Shown here piece after piece: positions 6,756-15,605 of a stretch of 64,000 bases of DNA. A program made the position numbers and the translations under genes. How positions within the stretch are numbered: the stretch's first letter is position 1; each line of letters begins with the position of its first letter. The stretch covers positions 1,736,001 through 1,800,000 of the forward strand of contig NZ_CP090438.1 of assembly GCF_021441885.1 (NCBI RefSeq). Reading direction: 5' to 3'. The notes beneath the pieces are model-generated. The model was given only the letters and a program-made list of their open reading frames with translations, was not told the origin of the DNA and ran no database searches. The stretch comes from Vibrio maritimus. GTDB taxonomy: Bacteria > Pseudomonadota > Gammaproteobacteria > Enterobacterales > Vibrionaceae.

Positions 6756-9611
6756 ATGAAACTAACTAAACGCTCCGACAATGTGAGCAAAAACGAAAAC
6801 AAGCTAGGACTCAGCCGCCGTGCATTTATGCGCAACTCTTCTATTGCAGCGGGTGGTCTGGCAGCAGGTGCGTATACGTTCGCGCCCGGAATGATCAAAA
6901 AGGCACAGGCAGAATCTTTACCGGTTGATGCCAAAACTGAAGTAAAACGTACCATCTGTTCTCACTGTTCAGTGGGTTGCGGTATTTATGCTGAAGTACA
7001 GAACGGCGTATGGACGGGGCAAGAGCCTGCGTTCGACCATCCTTTTAATGCTGGTGGACACTGCGCGAAAGGTGCCGCTTTGCGCGAGCATGGTCATGGT
7101 GAACGTCGTCTTAAATATCCAATGAAGCTCGAAGGTGGTAAGTGGAAGAAACTAAGTTGGGAAGATGCGATTGAAGAGATCGGCAACAAAGTTTTAGAGA
7201 TCCGCAAAGAGTCAGGTCCAGATTCTGTTTACTGGTTGGGTAGTGCGAAGCACAGTAACGAACAGGCGTACATGTTCCGTAAGATGGCGTCGCTTTGGGG
7301 CACCAACAACGTTGACCACCAAGCACGTATTTGTCACTCAACCACGGTTTCTGGTGTAGCGAACACTTGGGGCTATGGTGCGATGACAAACTCTTTCAAT
7401 GACATGCACAACTGTAAGTCGATGCTGTTCATCGGCTCTAACCCCGCTGAAGCGCACCCAGTTGCGATGCAGCACATCTTGATTGCCAAAGAAAAGAACC
7501 GCTGCCAAATTGTTGTGGCGGATCCTCGTCGTACTCGTACAGCAGCAAAAGCAAACCACTACTGTTCTTTGCGTCCTGGTACTGATGTTGCCTTTATCTG
7601 GGGTCTCTTATGGCACATCTTTGCAAATAAATGGGAAGATCAAGAGTTCATTCGTCAACGTGTCTACGGTATGGATGAGATCCGTGCTGAAGTTGCCAAA
7701 TGGAATCCAGAGGAAGTGGAGCGCGTAACTGGCGTTAGTGAAGCTGATGTATACAAAGCGGCGAAGATCCTATCTGAGAATCGTCCAGGCAGTATCATTT
7801 GGTGTATGGGTGGTACGCAACACACCACTGGTAACAACAATACTCGTGCATACTGTGTACTTGAACTTGCATTGGGTAACATCGGTAAGTCGGGCGGTGG
7901 TGCAAACATCTTCCGTGGACACGACAACGTACAGGGCGCAACTGACCTTGGCGTACTATCTCACACATTACCTGGTTACTATGGTCTGGCAGACGGCTCA
8001 TGGAAGCACTGGGCAAAAGTGTGGGATGTCGACTATGAGTGGATCAAAGAGCGATTTGACCAAAACGAGTATCGTGGCAAGAAGCCAATGAACAACATGG
8101 GTATTCCTGTCTCACGTTGGATTGATGGTGTTCTAGAAAACAAAGACAACATCGAGCAGAACGATAACATTCGTGCCATGTTCTACTGGGGTCACGCGGT
8201 TAACTCGCAAACGCGTGGCGTTGAAATGCAAAAAGCGATGCAGAAACTGGACATGATGGTCATCGTCGATCCATATCCAACCCACGCTGCGGTAATGAAC
8301 AACCGTACTGATGGCGTGTATCTACTGCCAGCAACCACGCAATTCGAAACCTACGGTTCGGTAACAGCTTCGAATCGCTCTCTTCAATGGCGAGACAAAG
8401 TCGTTGAACCATTGTTCGATTCAAAACCTGACCACGAGATCATGTATCTTCTTACTAAGAAGCTTGGTTTTGAGAAAGAGTTGTTTAAGAACATTAAAGT
8501 TGAGAACAACGAGCCAAATATCGAAGACATTACTCGCGAGTTCAACAAGGGCATGTGGACGATTGGTTACACTGGTCAAAGCCCAGAGCGTATCAAAGCG
8601 CACCAACAGAACTGGCATACCTTCCACAAGACCTCTTTGGTTGCCGAAGGCGGCCCAATCAATGGTGAAACCTACGGTCTACCTTGGCCATGTTGGGGCA
8701 CACCTGAGATGAAACATCCAGGCACACACATTCTCTACGATACATCAAAAACCGTTGCTGATGGTGGTGGTAACTTCCGTGCTCGCTTTGGTGTTGAGTT
8801 TGAAGGTGACAACATTCTCGCTGAAGACAGTTACTCATTGGGCTGTGAACTGGAAGACGGTTACCCAGAGTTCACCGACAAGCTTTTGAAACAGCTTGGA
8901 TGGTGGGACGACCTCACTGCAGAAGAAAAAGCGGCTGCCGAAGGTAAAAACTGGAAGACCGATCTATCGGGTGGTATCCAGCGTGTGGCAATCAAGCACG
9001 GCTGTATCCCATTTGGTAATGCGAAAGCACGCGCCATCGTTTGGACATTCCCGGACAGAGTACCGCTACACCGCGAGCCACTCTACACGCCGAGACGTGA
9101 TCTCGTCGCAGACTATCCAACATGGGATGACAGCGAGTCAATTTATCGTCTGCCAACTATGTACAAGTCTATTCAGGATAAAGACGTTTCTGGCGAGTAC
9201 CCAATCGTTCTTACTTCAGGTCGATTAGTGGAGTACGAGGGTGGTGGTGAAGAGACCCGTTCCAACCCTTGGCTTGCTGAACTGCAACGTGAAATGTTCG
9301 TTGAAGTTAACCCGAAAGACGCCAATGACATCGGCTTTAAAGACGGCGACATGGTCTGGGTTGAGGGTGCAGAGAAAGGGCGCATCAAGGTGAAGGCTAT
9401 GGTGACACCTCGTGTGAAACCGGGTCTAGCGTTTATCCCATTCCACTTTGGCGGAAAGTTCCAAGGTGAGGACCTCACCAACAAGTATCCGGAGGGCACA
9501 GTGCCTTACGTTATTGGTGAAGCGGCGAACACTGCGACCACTTATGGTTATGACCCAGTGACCCAGATGCAAGAAACCAAAGTCACTCTCTGTAACATTA
9601 AGAAAGCGTAA
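6756..9611 (+). CDS. fdhA: Formate dehydrogenase catalytic subunit alpha, Cys type
   Basis: The 951-residue catalytic subunit oxidises formate to CO2 at a bis-molybdopterin Mo or W centre. It begins with a twin-arginine signal (SRRAFMRNSSIAAGG), so it is exported folded to the periplasm. The N-terminal 4Fe-4S motif is C68, C71, C75 and the cysteine of GGHCAKG. The metal ligand is an ordinary cysteine, C193 in QARICHSTTVSG (codon TGT at 7332), where E. coli enzymes have selenocysteine. The C-terminal pterin-binding domain (LTSGRLVEYEGGG, FIPFHFGG, ANTATTYG) is complete. TAGGAG precedes the ATG. Confidence 0.95.
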   Translation: MKLTKRSDNVSKNENKLGLSRRAFMRNSSIAAGGLAAGAYTFAPGMIKKAQAESLPVDAKTEVKRTICSHCSVGCGIYAEVQNGVWTGQEPAFDHPFNAGGHCAKGAALREHGHGERRLKYPMKLEGGKWKKLSWEDAIEEIGNKVLEIRKESGPDSVYWLGSAKHSNEQAYMFRKMASLWGTNNVDHQARICHSTTVSGVANTWGYGAMTNSFNDMHNCKSMLFIGSNPAEAHPVAMQHILIAKEKNRCQIVVADPRRTRTAAKANHYCSLRPGTDVAFIWGLLWHIFANKWEDQEFIRQRVYGMDEIRAEVAKWNPEEVERVTGVSEADVYKAAKILSENRPGSIIWCMGGTQHTTGNNNTRAYCVLELALGNIGKSGGGANIFRGHDNVQGATDLGVLSHTLPGYYGLADGSWKHWAKVWDVDYEWIKERFDQNEYRGKKPMNNMGIPVSRWIDGVLENKDNIEQNDNIRAMFYWGHAVNSQTRGVEMQKAMQKLDMMVIVDPYPTHAAVMNNRTDGVYLLPATTQFETYGSVTASNRSLQWRDKVVEPLFDSKPDHEIMYLLTKKLGFEKELFKNIKVENNEPNIEDITREFNKGMWTIGYTGQSPERIKAHQQNWHTFHKTSLVAEGGPINGETYGLPWPCWGTPEMKHPGTHILYDTSKTVADGGGNFRARFGVEFEGDNILAEDSYSLGCELEDGYPEFTDKLLKQLGWWDDLTAEEKAAAEGKNWKTDLSGGIQRVAIKHGCIPFGNAKARAIVWTFPDRVPLHREPLYTPRRDLVADYPTWDDSESIYRLPTMYKSIQDKDVSGEYPIVLTSGRLVEYEGGGEETRSNPWLAELQREMFVEVNPKDANDIGFKDGDMVWVEGAEKGRIKVKAMVTPRVKPGLAFIPFHFGGKFQGEDLTNKYPEGTVPYVIGEAANTATTYGYDPVTQMQETKVTLCNIKKA

Positions 9612-9622
9612 GGAGTCACCTA

Positions 9623-10231
9623 ATGGCTAATATGAAATTCCTATGTGACACCAAGCGTTGTATTGAATGTAACGGCTGTGTGACCGCATGTAAAAATGAA
9701 AATGACGACGCGCTGCAATGGGGTATCCAGAGACGTCGCGTTGTGACACTCAATGATGGTCTTCCAGGTGAAAACTCGATCTCTGTAGCTTGTATGCACT
9801 GTACCGATGCGCCATGTATGGCAGTATGTCCAGCAGACTGTTTCGAGCGCACAGAAGATGGCATTGTGCTTCACAACAAAGATCTTTGTATCGGTTGTGG
9901 CTACTGCTTATTTGCGTGTCCGTTTGGTGCTCCTCAGTTCCCTAAACAGGCAGCATTTGGTGAGCGCGGTAAAATGGACAAATGTACTTTCTGTGCCGGT
10001 GGTCCTGAAACTGAAGACAATTCAGAAGAAGAGCGTGCTAAATACGGTGCGAACCGTATTGCAGAAGGTAAATTGCCGATGTGTGCCGAGCTTTGCTCAA
10101 CCAAGGCTCTTCTAGCAGGTGACGCAGCGAAAGTGTCGGACATATTCCGCCAACGTGTTGTGGAACGTGGTGCTAAAGATGCTGGCTGGACAGACGGTAA
10201 TGACCTAGCGTATGACGCAACGAAAAGCTAA
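9623..10231 (+). CDS. fdhB: Formate dehydrogenase iron-sulfur subunit beta
   Basis: A 202-residue electron-transfer subunit carrying four 4Fe-4S cluster motifs: C8/C13/C16/C19/C23 (CIECNGCVTAC), CMHCTDAPCMAVCP, CIGCGYCLFACP, and the later CTFCAGG with the cysteines of PMCAELC. It passes electrons from FdhA to the cytochrome b subunit. AGGAG lies before the ATG, 11 bases after fdhA. It lacks a signal peptide and should be exported in complex with FdhA (family knowledge). The stop overlaps the first possible fdhC start. Confidence 0.94.
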   Translation: MANMKFLCDTKRCIECNGCVTACKNENDDALQWGIQRRRVVTLNDGLPGENSISVACMHCTDAPCMAVCPADCFERTEDGIVLHNKDLCIGCGYCLFACPFGAPQFPKQAAFGERGKMDKCTFCAGGPETEDNSEEERAKYGANRIAEGKLPMCAELCSTKALLAGDAAKVSDIFRQRVVERGAKDAGWTDGNDLAYDATKS

Positions 10232-10242
10232 TGGAGAGAGCA

Positions 10243-11319
10243 ATGGCTATTTTGTCTAAACAACAAGGTTTGCTTGGCTCTATCTTCCAACTACTGCTGC
10301 CGCTATTGGCAGCAGTGGTTCTAGTGATGTCGTTTGGTGTTCACGCTGAAGAAAGCAAGAGCAATAAAGTTGTTCAAGGTGAGATGACACAGCTCGCTGG
10401 AGCGGACTATTGGCGCATGGTAAAGGAAGGAGTAGAGGGTACAACGACCTCCGCTTCTCCTGAACACGGTGTGTTGATTAGTACTCCGGGTGAGACGTGG
10501 TACATCTTAAAAGAGAAGTGGATGTCGCCTGCGGGAGCAGTTGCCATTTTTGGTAGCATCACCCTCGTTATGCTGGCGTATTTCATCGGTGGCCCGATGA
10601 AACTGTCAGGTGCTAGAACGGGACGTAAACTGCAAAGATGGAGTCGAATGGACCGAGCGCTTCACTGGAGTATGGCGTTTGTATTTCTAACGCTTGCATT
10701 CAGTGGTCTTATGCTGGTTTATGGTAAGCACTTTATGAAACCTTACGTCCCAACTGACCTGTGGGGCTGGACCGTATACCTAGCGAAACAATACCACAAC
10801 TACATGGGACCTATGTTCCTCGTACTGCTAGTTGCACTGCTAATCAAATGGTGGAGTAAATCTATTTTCACCAAAGTGGATGTACAGTGGTTTATGAAGC
10901 TTGGTGGTATGGCTGGGAAACACAAAGGCAGTCACCCGTCTGCGGGCTTCTCCAATGCCGGGGAAAAAGTACTGTTCTGGATGTTGATCATTGTTGGCGC
11001 TGTTGTTGCAGCAAGTGGGTTGATTCTTGATTTCCCTATCTTTGGTCAGACCCGTCGAGATATGGAATGGTCAAACCTAATCCACATGCTCGCAGCGCTG
11101 ATCCTTATTTGTGGCTTTATCTTCCACATTTATATCGGTCTATTCGGTATGGAAGGGGCGCTTGAAGGTATGGTAACGGGTGAGGTTGATGAGACTTGGG
11201 CTAAAGAGCATCATGACTTATGGTATGAGGAAGTCAAACACGAGTTAGACAACCCTAAGCCTAAGGAAGAGAAAGCCCAACTCAGTGTTGACGCCAAAAC
11301 ACGTAGCGACCTGACTTAA
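10243..11319 (+). CDS. fdhC: Formate dehydrogenase cytochrome b556 subunit gamma
   Basis: A 358-residue membrane cytochrome that receives electrons from FdhB and reduces quinone. It starts with a hydrophobic signal-like segment, then a periplasmic stretch (SNKVVQGEMTQLAGADYWRMV), a membrane helix near AVAIFGSITLVMLAYFIGG, and the cytochrome b core: RMDRALHWSMAFVFLTLAFSG, QYHNYMGPMF and LIHMLAALILICGFIFHIYIG with haem-ligand histidines. An ATG at 10231 overlaps the fdhB stop, but GGAGAG is placed properly for the ATG at 10243, so I start there. Confidence 0.92.
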   Translation: MAILSKQQGLLGSIFQLLLPLLAAVVLVMSFGVHAEESKSNKVVQGEMTQLAGADYWRMVKEGVEGTTTSASPEHGVLISTPGETWYILKEKWMSPAGAVAIFGSITLVMLAYFIGGPMKLSGARTGRKLQRWSRMDRALHWSMAFVFLTLAFSGLMLVYGKHFMKPYVPTDLWGWTVYLAKQYHNYMGPMFLVLLVALLIKWWSKSIFTKVDVQWFMKLGGMAGKHKGSHPSAGFSNAGEKVLFWMLIIVGAVVAASGLILDFPIFGQTRRDMEWSNLIHMLAALILICGFIFHIYIGLFGMEGALEGMVTGEVDETWAKEHHDLWYEEVKHELDNPKPKEEKAQLSVDAKTRSDLT

Positions 11320-11334
11320 GGAGAGTACTAGGAT

Positions 11335-11766
11335 ATGCAAGAACAACACAAAGGTATTTGGATAGCATATATTCTCAGCCTCTTTACGCCTTTCACTCTA
11401 CTGATTTCAGGCGTGATTGCTATCGTCTATGCGGGCTATCGCCTTGATAAAGGCGAAGATAGTGACGTAGTCAATTCGCACTACTACGGGTTGATTAGGA
11501 CCTTCTTCCTGAATCTAACTTTCTTTGTCGTTTTAATCGTAACAGTAGCGACTTCTAACGGACTGCTAAAAGGCGTAACACACTACTGGTATCAGGCGAC
11601 TTGGATAGATCAGATTGCTAACTTTATCCCGTACGTGGGGATGTTGTTCGCATCAGTAGCGATTGTAGTCTGGATCATTCGAATGTTTGCCGGTATGAGT
11701 AAGCTTAAGCAAGACATCCCGATGACATTTGGTAAAGACGCGAAGCCAATTCAACAGCTTCCTTAA
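11335..11766 (+). CDS. Small membrane protein at end of fdh operon
   Basis: A 143-residue integral membrane protein with about three hydrophobic helices (IAYILSLFTPFTLLISGVIAIVYAG, FFLNLTFFVVLIVTVATS, IPYVGMLFASVAIVVWIIRM). The overall plan resembles small DUF4870-type membrane proteins, but I cannot name the family with confidence. It begins 15 bases after fdhC behind GGAGAG and ends just before a strong terminator, so it is the last gene of the operon. A role in anchoring or assembling the dehydrogenase is possible but unsupported. Confidence 0.7.
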   Translation: MQEQHKGIWIAYILSLFTPFTLLISGVIAIVYAGYRLDKGEDSDVVNSHYYGLIRTFFLNLTFFVVLIVTVATSNGLLKGVTHYWYQATWIDQIANFIPYVGMLFASVAIVVWIIRMFAGMSKLKQDIPMTFGKDAKPIQQLP

Positions 11767-11785
11767 TCCGTTTCAAGATCGACCA

Positions 11786-11819
11786 AAAGGGTTTGCAGTG
11801 TTTCTGCAAACCCTTTTTT
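11786..11819 (+). terminator. Terminator of the fdh operon
   Basis: A perfect 13-base-pair stem, AAAGGGTTTGCAG against CTGCAAACCCTTT, with a TGTTT loop and a run of T (the last stem bases plus three more), begins about 20 bases after the preceding stop codon. Confidence 0.9.
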
Positions 11820-11864
11820 ATTGGTTTAATTACAAATGGTTACATTCTTGCAACATAGTGGTGC

Positions 11865-11899
11865 ACGCCAATTTGGTGCGAATTCACTTATATGGTGCA
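11865..11899. promoter_or_regulatory. Upstream NtrC-like enhancer sites for amtB
   Basis: Two imperfect matches to the NtrC operator GCACCA-N3-TGGTGC. At 11865-11879, ACGCCAATTTGGTGC has a perfect right half and a weak left half. At 11885-11899, TCACTTATATGGTGC has a perfect right half only. Their centres lie roughly 150 and 130 bases before the expected start from the sigma-54 promoter at 11996-12011, the usual distance for glnA-type enhancers. Confidence 0.6.
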
Positions 11900-11995
11900 T
11901 TTCTGGGTTGGCTTGACTTTAATTACAAATAGCGACTTACAATAAAAGCATTATTAATCAATGCTATAGACTAATTCTTATCTCAATAAATAAGT

Positions 11996-12011
11996 TGGAA
12001 CGTTCTTTGCT
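11996..12011 (+). promoter_or_regulatory. Sigma-54 promoter of amtB
   Basis: TGGAACGTTCTTTGCT matches the sigma-54 consensus TGGCACG-N4-TTGCW at all but one conserved base, with the correct four-base spacer between the -24 and -12 elements. It lies about 110 bases before the amtB start. Confidence 0.75.
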
Positions 12012-12038
12012 CTATCAGTCGTTCAGATAAAAACGCAT

Positions 12039-12084
12039 TCACCAAAATGGTGTATCGCAAAATGATGTAGCACGATTTTGGTGC
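12039..12084. promoter_or_regulatory. Two NtrC-like sites within the amtB leader
   Basis: TCACCAAAATGGTGT (12039-12053) matches GCACCA-N3-TGGTGC at 10 of 12 conserved bases, and GCACGATTTTGGTGC (12070-12084) at 11 of 12. They are better matches than the upstream pair, yet both lie downstream of the predicted sigma-54 start, between promoter and gene. Confidence 0.6.
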
Positions 12085-12119
12085 GCACATTCAATCATCG
12101 ATAAAGGAGTGATCGACAC

Positions 12120-13340
12120 ATGACCCCCTCGGTAGAGCACGTACACGGTGCCGTACAAACACTAACTCAAAGCTCAGATACGCTTTTCTTATTGCTGGGC
12201 GCCATTATGGTGTTCTTAATGCACGCTGGTTTTGCATTTCTTGAAGTGGGGACAGTCAGGCATAAAAACCAAGTAAACGCTTTGGTCAAAATATTAGCTG
12301 ATTTTGGTGTGTCCGCTATCGCCTATTTCTTTATCGGATATTGGGTTGCTTACGGAGGCACCTTCTTCGCAGACGCAGAAACGCTTTCTCAAGGAAATGG
12401 CTACGAACTCGTTAAGTTCTTCTTCTTGCTTACCTTTGCAGCGGCTATACCAGCTATTGTCTCAGGTGGTATTGCAGAACGCGCTCGATTTTATCCCATT
12501 CTTCTTGCGACGTTTTTCACCGTTGGATTAGTTTATCCATTATTTGAGGGCATGATTTGGAACGGTAACTTCGGGTTCCAAGGTTGGTTAGAATCGACAT
12601 TTGGTGCGGGCTTCCACGACTTTGCCGGCTCAATCGTTGTTCACGGTGTGGGTGGCTGGATTGCATTAGTAGCGGTTGTCTTTCTTGGTATGAGAAAAGG
12701 GCGCATTCGTGCCGGTAAACACACTAACTTTGCTCCTTCGAATATTCCTTTCTTAGCTCTAGGTGCGTGGATTCTGAGTGTAGGTTGGTTTGGTTTTAAT
12801 GTCATGTCAGCCCAAACGTTAGAAGGTATTAGTGGTTTAGTTGCCATGAACTCGCTGATGGCGATGGTAGGCGGTATTCTTGCTTCTCTCGTCGTTGGTC
12901 GTAATGACCCAGGGTTTATTCACAATGGACCATTGGCTGGCCTAGTTGCCGTATGTGCGGGCTCTGATCTTATGCATCCAATTGGGGCTCTAATTACTGG
13001 CGGTGTTGCAGGTGCATTGTTTGTTTGGGTATTTACCTATCTTCAAAACAAAACCAAGATTGATGACGTGTTAGGTGTTTGGCCTTTACATGGTTTGTGT
13101 GGTGCTTGGGGTGGTATTGCCGCAGGTATCTTTGGTCAACAGGCATTGGGCGGTTTAGGTGGTGTTAGCCTTATGTCTCAAATTGTGGGCACAATTGCGG
13201 GCATCTCAGTAGCGGTTATTGGTGCAGGTCTTGTATACGGCATTCTCGATAAGCTAACAGGGTTGCGCCTATCAGAAGAAGATGAGTTCAAAGGTGCTGA
13301 TTTAGCAATTCATAAAATCTCTTCAACAAACGAAGACTGA
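12120..13340 (+). CDS. amtB: Ammonium transporter AmtB
   Basis: A 406-residue, eleven-helix channel protein for ammonium uptake in the inner membrane. Family landmarks include MHAGFAFLEVGTVRHKNQVNALVKILADF, PAIVSGGIAERARF, HDFAGSIVVHGVGGW (conserved pore histidine) and VWPLHGLCGAWGGIAAGIFG (second pore histidine). Length fits the family. AAAGGAG precedes the ATG. Usually a PII gene (glnK) lies just upstream and is cotranscribed; here the upstream neighbour is the end of the fdh operon and a terminator also follows amtB, so it stands alone. Nitrogen control by sigma-54/NtrC is indicated by the upstream sites. Confidence 0.95.
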   Translation: MTPSVEHVHGAVQTLTQSSDTLFLLLGAIMVFLMHAGFAFLEVGTVRHKNQVNALVKILADFGVSAIAYFFIGYWVAYGGTFFADAETLSQGNGYELVKFFFLLTFAAAIPAIVSGGIAERARFYPILLATFFTVGLVYPLFEGMIWNGNFGFQGWLESTFGAGFHDFAGSIVVHGVGGWIALVAVVFLGMRKGRIRAGKHTNFAPSNIPFLALGAWILSVGWFGFNVMSAQTLEGISGLVAMNSLMAMVGGILASLVVGRNDPGFIHNGPLAGLVAVCAGSDLMHPIGALITGGVAGALFVWVFTYLQNKTKIDDVLGVWPLHGLCGAWGGIAAGIFGQQALGGLGGVSLMSQIVGTIAGISVAVIGAGLVYGILDKLTGLRLSEEDEFKGADLAIHKISSTNED

Positions 13341-13347
13341 TTGATTA

Positions 13348-13378
13348 CAAGAGCTAGCGATGAATTCGCTAGCTCTTG
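13348..13378. terminator. Hairpin after amtB
   Basis: A perfect 13-base-pair inverted repeat, CAAGAGCTAGCGA against TCGCTAGCTCTTG, with a TGAAT loop, lies seven bases after the amtB stop. The T-rich tail (TTCCTT) is weak but position supports termination. Confidence 0.7.
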
Positions 13379-13516
13379 TTCCTTAATACCTATTAACCTA
13401 TTGAAGAACCGAAACTTCCTCCCAATTAGACTATCGTCTAATCCCCAAAACTATTGATGTTATTCGTTACGTGTTAATCTTGTGATAACAATAATAAGTT
13501 AGCACAAGGAAGGTCT

Positions 13517-14251
13517 ATGAAGTTTCCCTACAAAAATGTCGTTGTTTTGACTGGTGCTGGTATCTCTGCGGAATCAGGCATTCAAACATTCCGCGCTCAG
13601 GATGGTCTTTGGGAAAACCACAGGATTGAAGATGTCGCTACGCCAGAGGGTTTTGTTCGTGATCCTGATCTGGTGCAACACTTTTACAATCAACGTCGCC
13701 GAAAACTGCAGCAAGAAAACATCTTGCCCAATGCTGCACATATCGCCCTAGGTCAATTGGAGAAAGAGCTAGAGGGGAGTGTCACTGTTATCACTCAAAA
13801 TATCGATAACTTGCATGAGAGAGGTGGTAGTGAAAATATCATCCACATGCACGGTGAACTGCTTAAAGCACGCTGTGAAGAGTCTGGGCAGGTTGTAGAA
13901 ATGAAAGACGACATTATGACGGGTGATCTTTGCCATTGTTGCCAAATTCCTTCGCAAATGCGCCCGCATATTGTTTGGTTCGGTGAAATGCCTTTACGCA
14001 TGGGCGATATCTACGCTGCCATTGAGCAAGCAGATCTGTTTATTTCTATCGGTACGTCGGGCGTTGTATATCCAGCAGCCGGATTTGTTCATGATGCCAA
14101 AATGCATGGTGCTCATACCATAGAAATTAACCTAGAACCGAGTGCAGTAGAAAGTGAATTTGAAGAAAAACGATATGGCAAAGCGAGTCTTGAAGTGCCA
14201 AAGCTAGTTAAGGAAATACTCGCTTTGCAAACACAAGACCACGCGGTATAA
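13517..14251 (+). CDS. cobB: NAD-dependent protein deacylase CobB (sirtuin)
   Basis: A 244-residue class III sirtuin that removes acetyl and succinyl groups from lysines using NAD. Motifs: GAGISAESGIQTFR (NAD binding, residues 13-26), TQNIDNLHERGG, catalytic H112 in HMHGEL, zinc-site cysteines C120 and C139-C142 (CHCC), and GTSGVVYPAAGF. Y57 and R60 in HFYNQRRRKL correspond to the residues that recognise succinyl-lysine in E. coli CobB (family knowledge). An AAGGAAGG sequence precedes the ATG. It appears to be a single-gene unit ended by a bidirectional terminator. Confidence 0.95.
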   Translation: MKFPYKNVVVLTGAGISAESGIQTFRAQDGLWENHRIEDVATPEGFVRDPDLVQHFYNQRRRKLQQENILPNAAHIALGQLEKELEGSVTVITQNIDNLHERGGSENIIHMHGELLKARCEESGQVVEMKDDIMTGDLCHCCQIPSQMRPHIVWFGEMPLRMGDIYAAIEQADLFISIGTSGVVYPAAGFVHDAKMHGAHTIEINLEPSAVESEFEEKRYGKASLEVPKLVKEILALQTQDHAV

Positions 14252-14277
14252 CCTGTAAATTTCATCGATTGACAAAA

Positions 14278-14306
14278 AAATAAGCCCTCCAGTGGAGGGC
14301 TTATTT
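14278..14306. terminator. Bidirectional terminator between cobB and potD
   Basis: A 13-base-pair stem, AAATAAGCCCTCC against GGAGGGCTTATTT, with an AGT loop. It is preceded by a run of A and ends in T, so it can serve both converging genes. Confidence 0.85.
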
Positions 14307-14327
14307 GTGTATGAAACAGGAGATGGA

Positions 14328-15365
14328 TTAGTTATCTACTTTTAGCTTTTGGAAGTACTCTTCGTAAAGCGTACCAGCTTCGCCAACTTCATCTTGCCAT
14401 GTGCCAGAATCCATGACTTCTTGAGGAGGGAAGACGTTAGGATCTTCAGCAAACTCTTTCGGTAGTAATGGATATGCGGATTTAACAGGAGTTGGGTAAC
14501 CAATCTCTAATGCAATCTTTGCAGCATTTTCTGGGCGAAGTAGGAAGTCGATCATCTTGTGTGCCGCTTCAATGTTCTTAGCACCAGAAGGAATCGCTAG
14601 GCTGTCCATCCAGAAGATCGCACCTTTCTCAGGCCATACGATATCAATTGAAGCGCCTTCCTGGCGAGCCATGTACGCAGAGCCATTCCAAAGCATACCA
14701 AGTGACACTTCACCTGCGAGGTAAGGGTTAGCAGGGAAATCTGAGTTAAATACTAGAACGTTAGGTACTAGTTTTCTCAGCTCTTCATAAGCGGCTTTGA
14801 TTTCTTCTGGGTTAGTCGTGTTTGGAGAGTAACCCAGCTTCGTCAATGCGATATGGAATACTTCACGAGAGTCGTCCATCATCATCAACTGACCTTCCCA
14901 TTGCGGGTCCCAGAGGTCGCCCCAAGAGCTAACTGCTGAACGGTCGAGCATGTCAGTATTAATACCGATGCCCGTCGCACCCCAGATGTATGGGATTGAA
15001 TATTTATTGTCTGGATCAAAAGGTTTATCTAAATAGTTAGGATCCAAATCTTGATAGTGTGATAGCTTCTCTTTGTCAATTTCTTGAAGCATACCTTCTT
15101 TACGCATTTTAGAGACAAAGTACGTAGAAGGTACCACTAAGTCGTAACCAGAGCCTTGCGTCTTAAGTTTCGCATACATGCTCTCGTTAGATTCGTAAGT
15201 GGAGTAGATGACTTTAATACCAGTTTCTTTGGTAAAGTCTTCTAGTACTTCGTTAGGAATGTATTCAGACCAGTTGTAGAAGTAAAGTTCTTCGTTGGCT
15301 GCAAACGCCGGGGTAGTGAAGAGAGTCGCCGCACAAAGTGCGCCTGCATACAATTTGCTTTTCAT
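14328..15365 (-). CDS. potD: Spermidine/putrescine-binding periplasmic protein PotD (copy 1)
   Basis: A 345-residue polyamine-binding protein for the PotABC importer. I start at MKSKLYAGALCAATLFTTPAFA, a clear Sec signal peptide cut after AFA, instead of the ATG 15 codons upstream; GGAAAAG precedes it. The mature protein begins NEELYFYNWSEYIPNEVLEDF, followed by TGIKVIYSTYESNESMYAKLKTQ and YDLVVPSTYFVSKMRKEGML, all typical of PotD. It has its own leader region, because a terminator separates it from the second potD gene upstream, so the two can be expressed independently. Confidence 0.93.
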   Translation of the reverse strand: MKSKLYAGALCAATLFTTPAFAANEELYFYNWSEYIPNEVLEDFTKETGIKVIYSTYESNESMYAKLKTQGSGYDLVVPSTYFVSKMRKEGMLQEIDKEKLSHYQDLDPNYLDKPFDPDNKYSIPYIWGATGIGINTDMLDRSAVSSWGDLWDPQWEGQLMMMDDSREVFHIALTKLGYSPNTTNPEEIKAAYEELRKLVPNVLVFNSDFPANPYLAGEVSLGMLWNGSAYMARQEGASIDIVWPEKGAIFWMDSLAIPSGAKNIEAAHKMIDFLLRPENAAKIALEIGYPTPVKSAYPLLPKEFAEDPNVFPPQEVMDSGTWQDEVGEAGTLYEEYFQKLKVDN

Positions 15366-15563
15366 TACTTTTCCGTTTGTATTGGTAAACAAAGAGTCTC
15401 TTAGAGACATGACAATATGAGAACGTAGGGTTTCTCACACTACTTTGCACGCCACCATTATTTGATGTGCATCACAACATTATATCAGTCATTGATTAAA
15501 TACTCTATGTAGGAATTTACAAAAATTAAACGTTTAGAATGATATAGGGTGGCAGCCATAAAA

Positions 15564-15585
15564 AAAGGTGGCAATTGCCACCTTT
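15564..15585 (-). terminator. Terminator of potABC-potD operon
   Basis: The perfect palindrome AAAGGTGGCAATTGCCACCT (plus TT) is followed on the minus strand by further T residues. It lies about 20 bases after the stop of the potD copy at 15606. Confidence 0.85.
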
Positions 15586-15605
15586 AAAAATATCAATAAA
15601 ACGAG

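Noticed and set aside
7326..7340. Selenocysteine codon in fdhA
   Set aside because: The codon at the metal-ligand position is TGT, not TGA, and the frame has no internal TGA.
11729..11932. 67-codon plus-strand frame over the fdh terminator and NtrC-like sites
   Set aside because: It crosses a strong terminator and regulatory sites and overlaps the end of a real gene.
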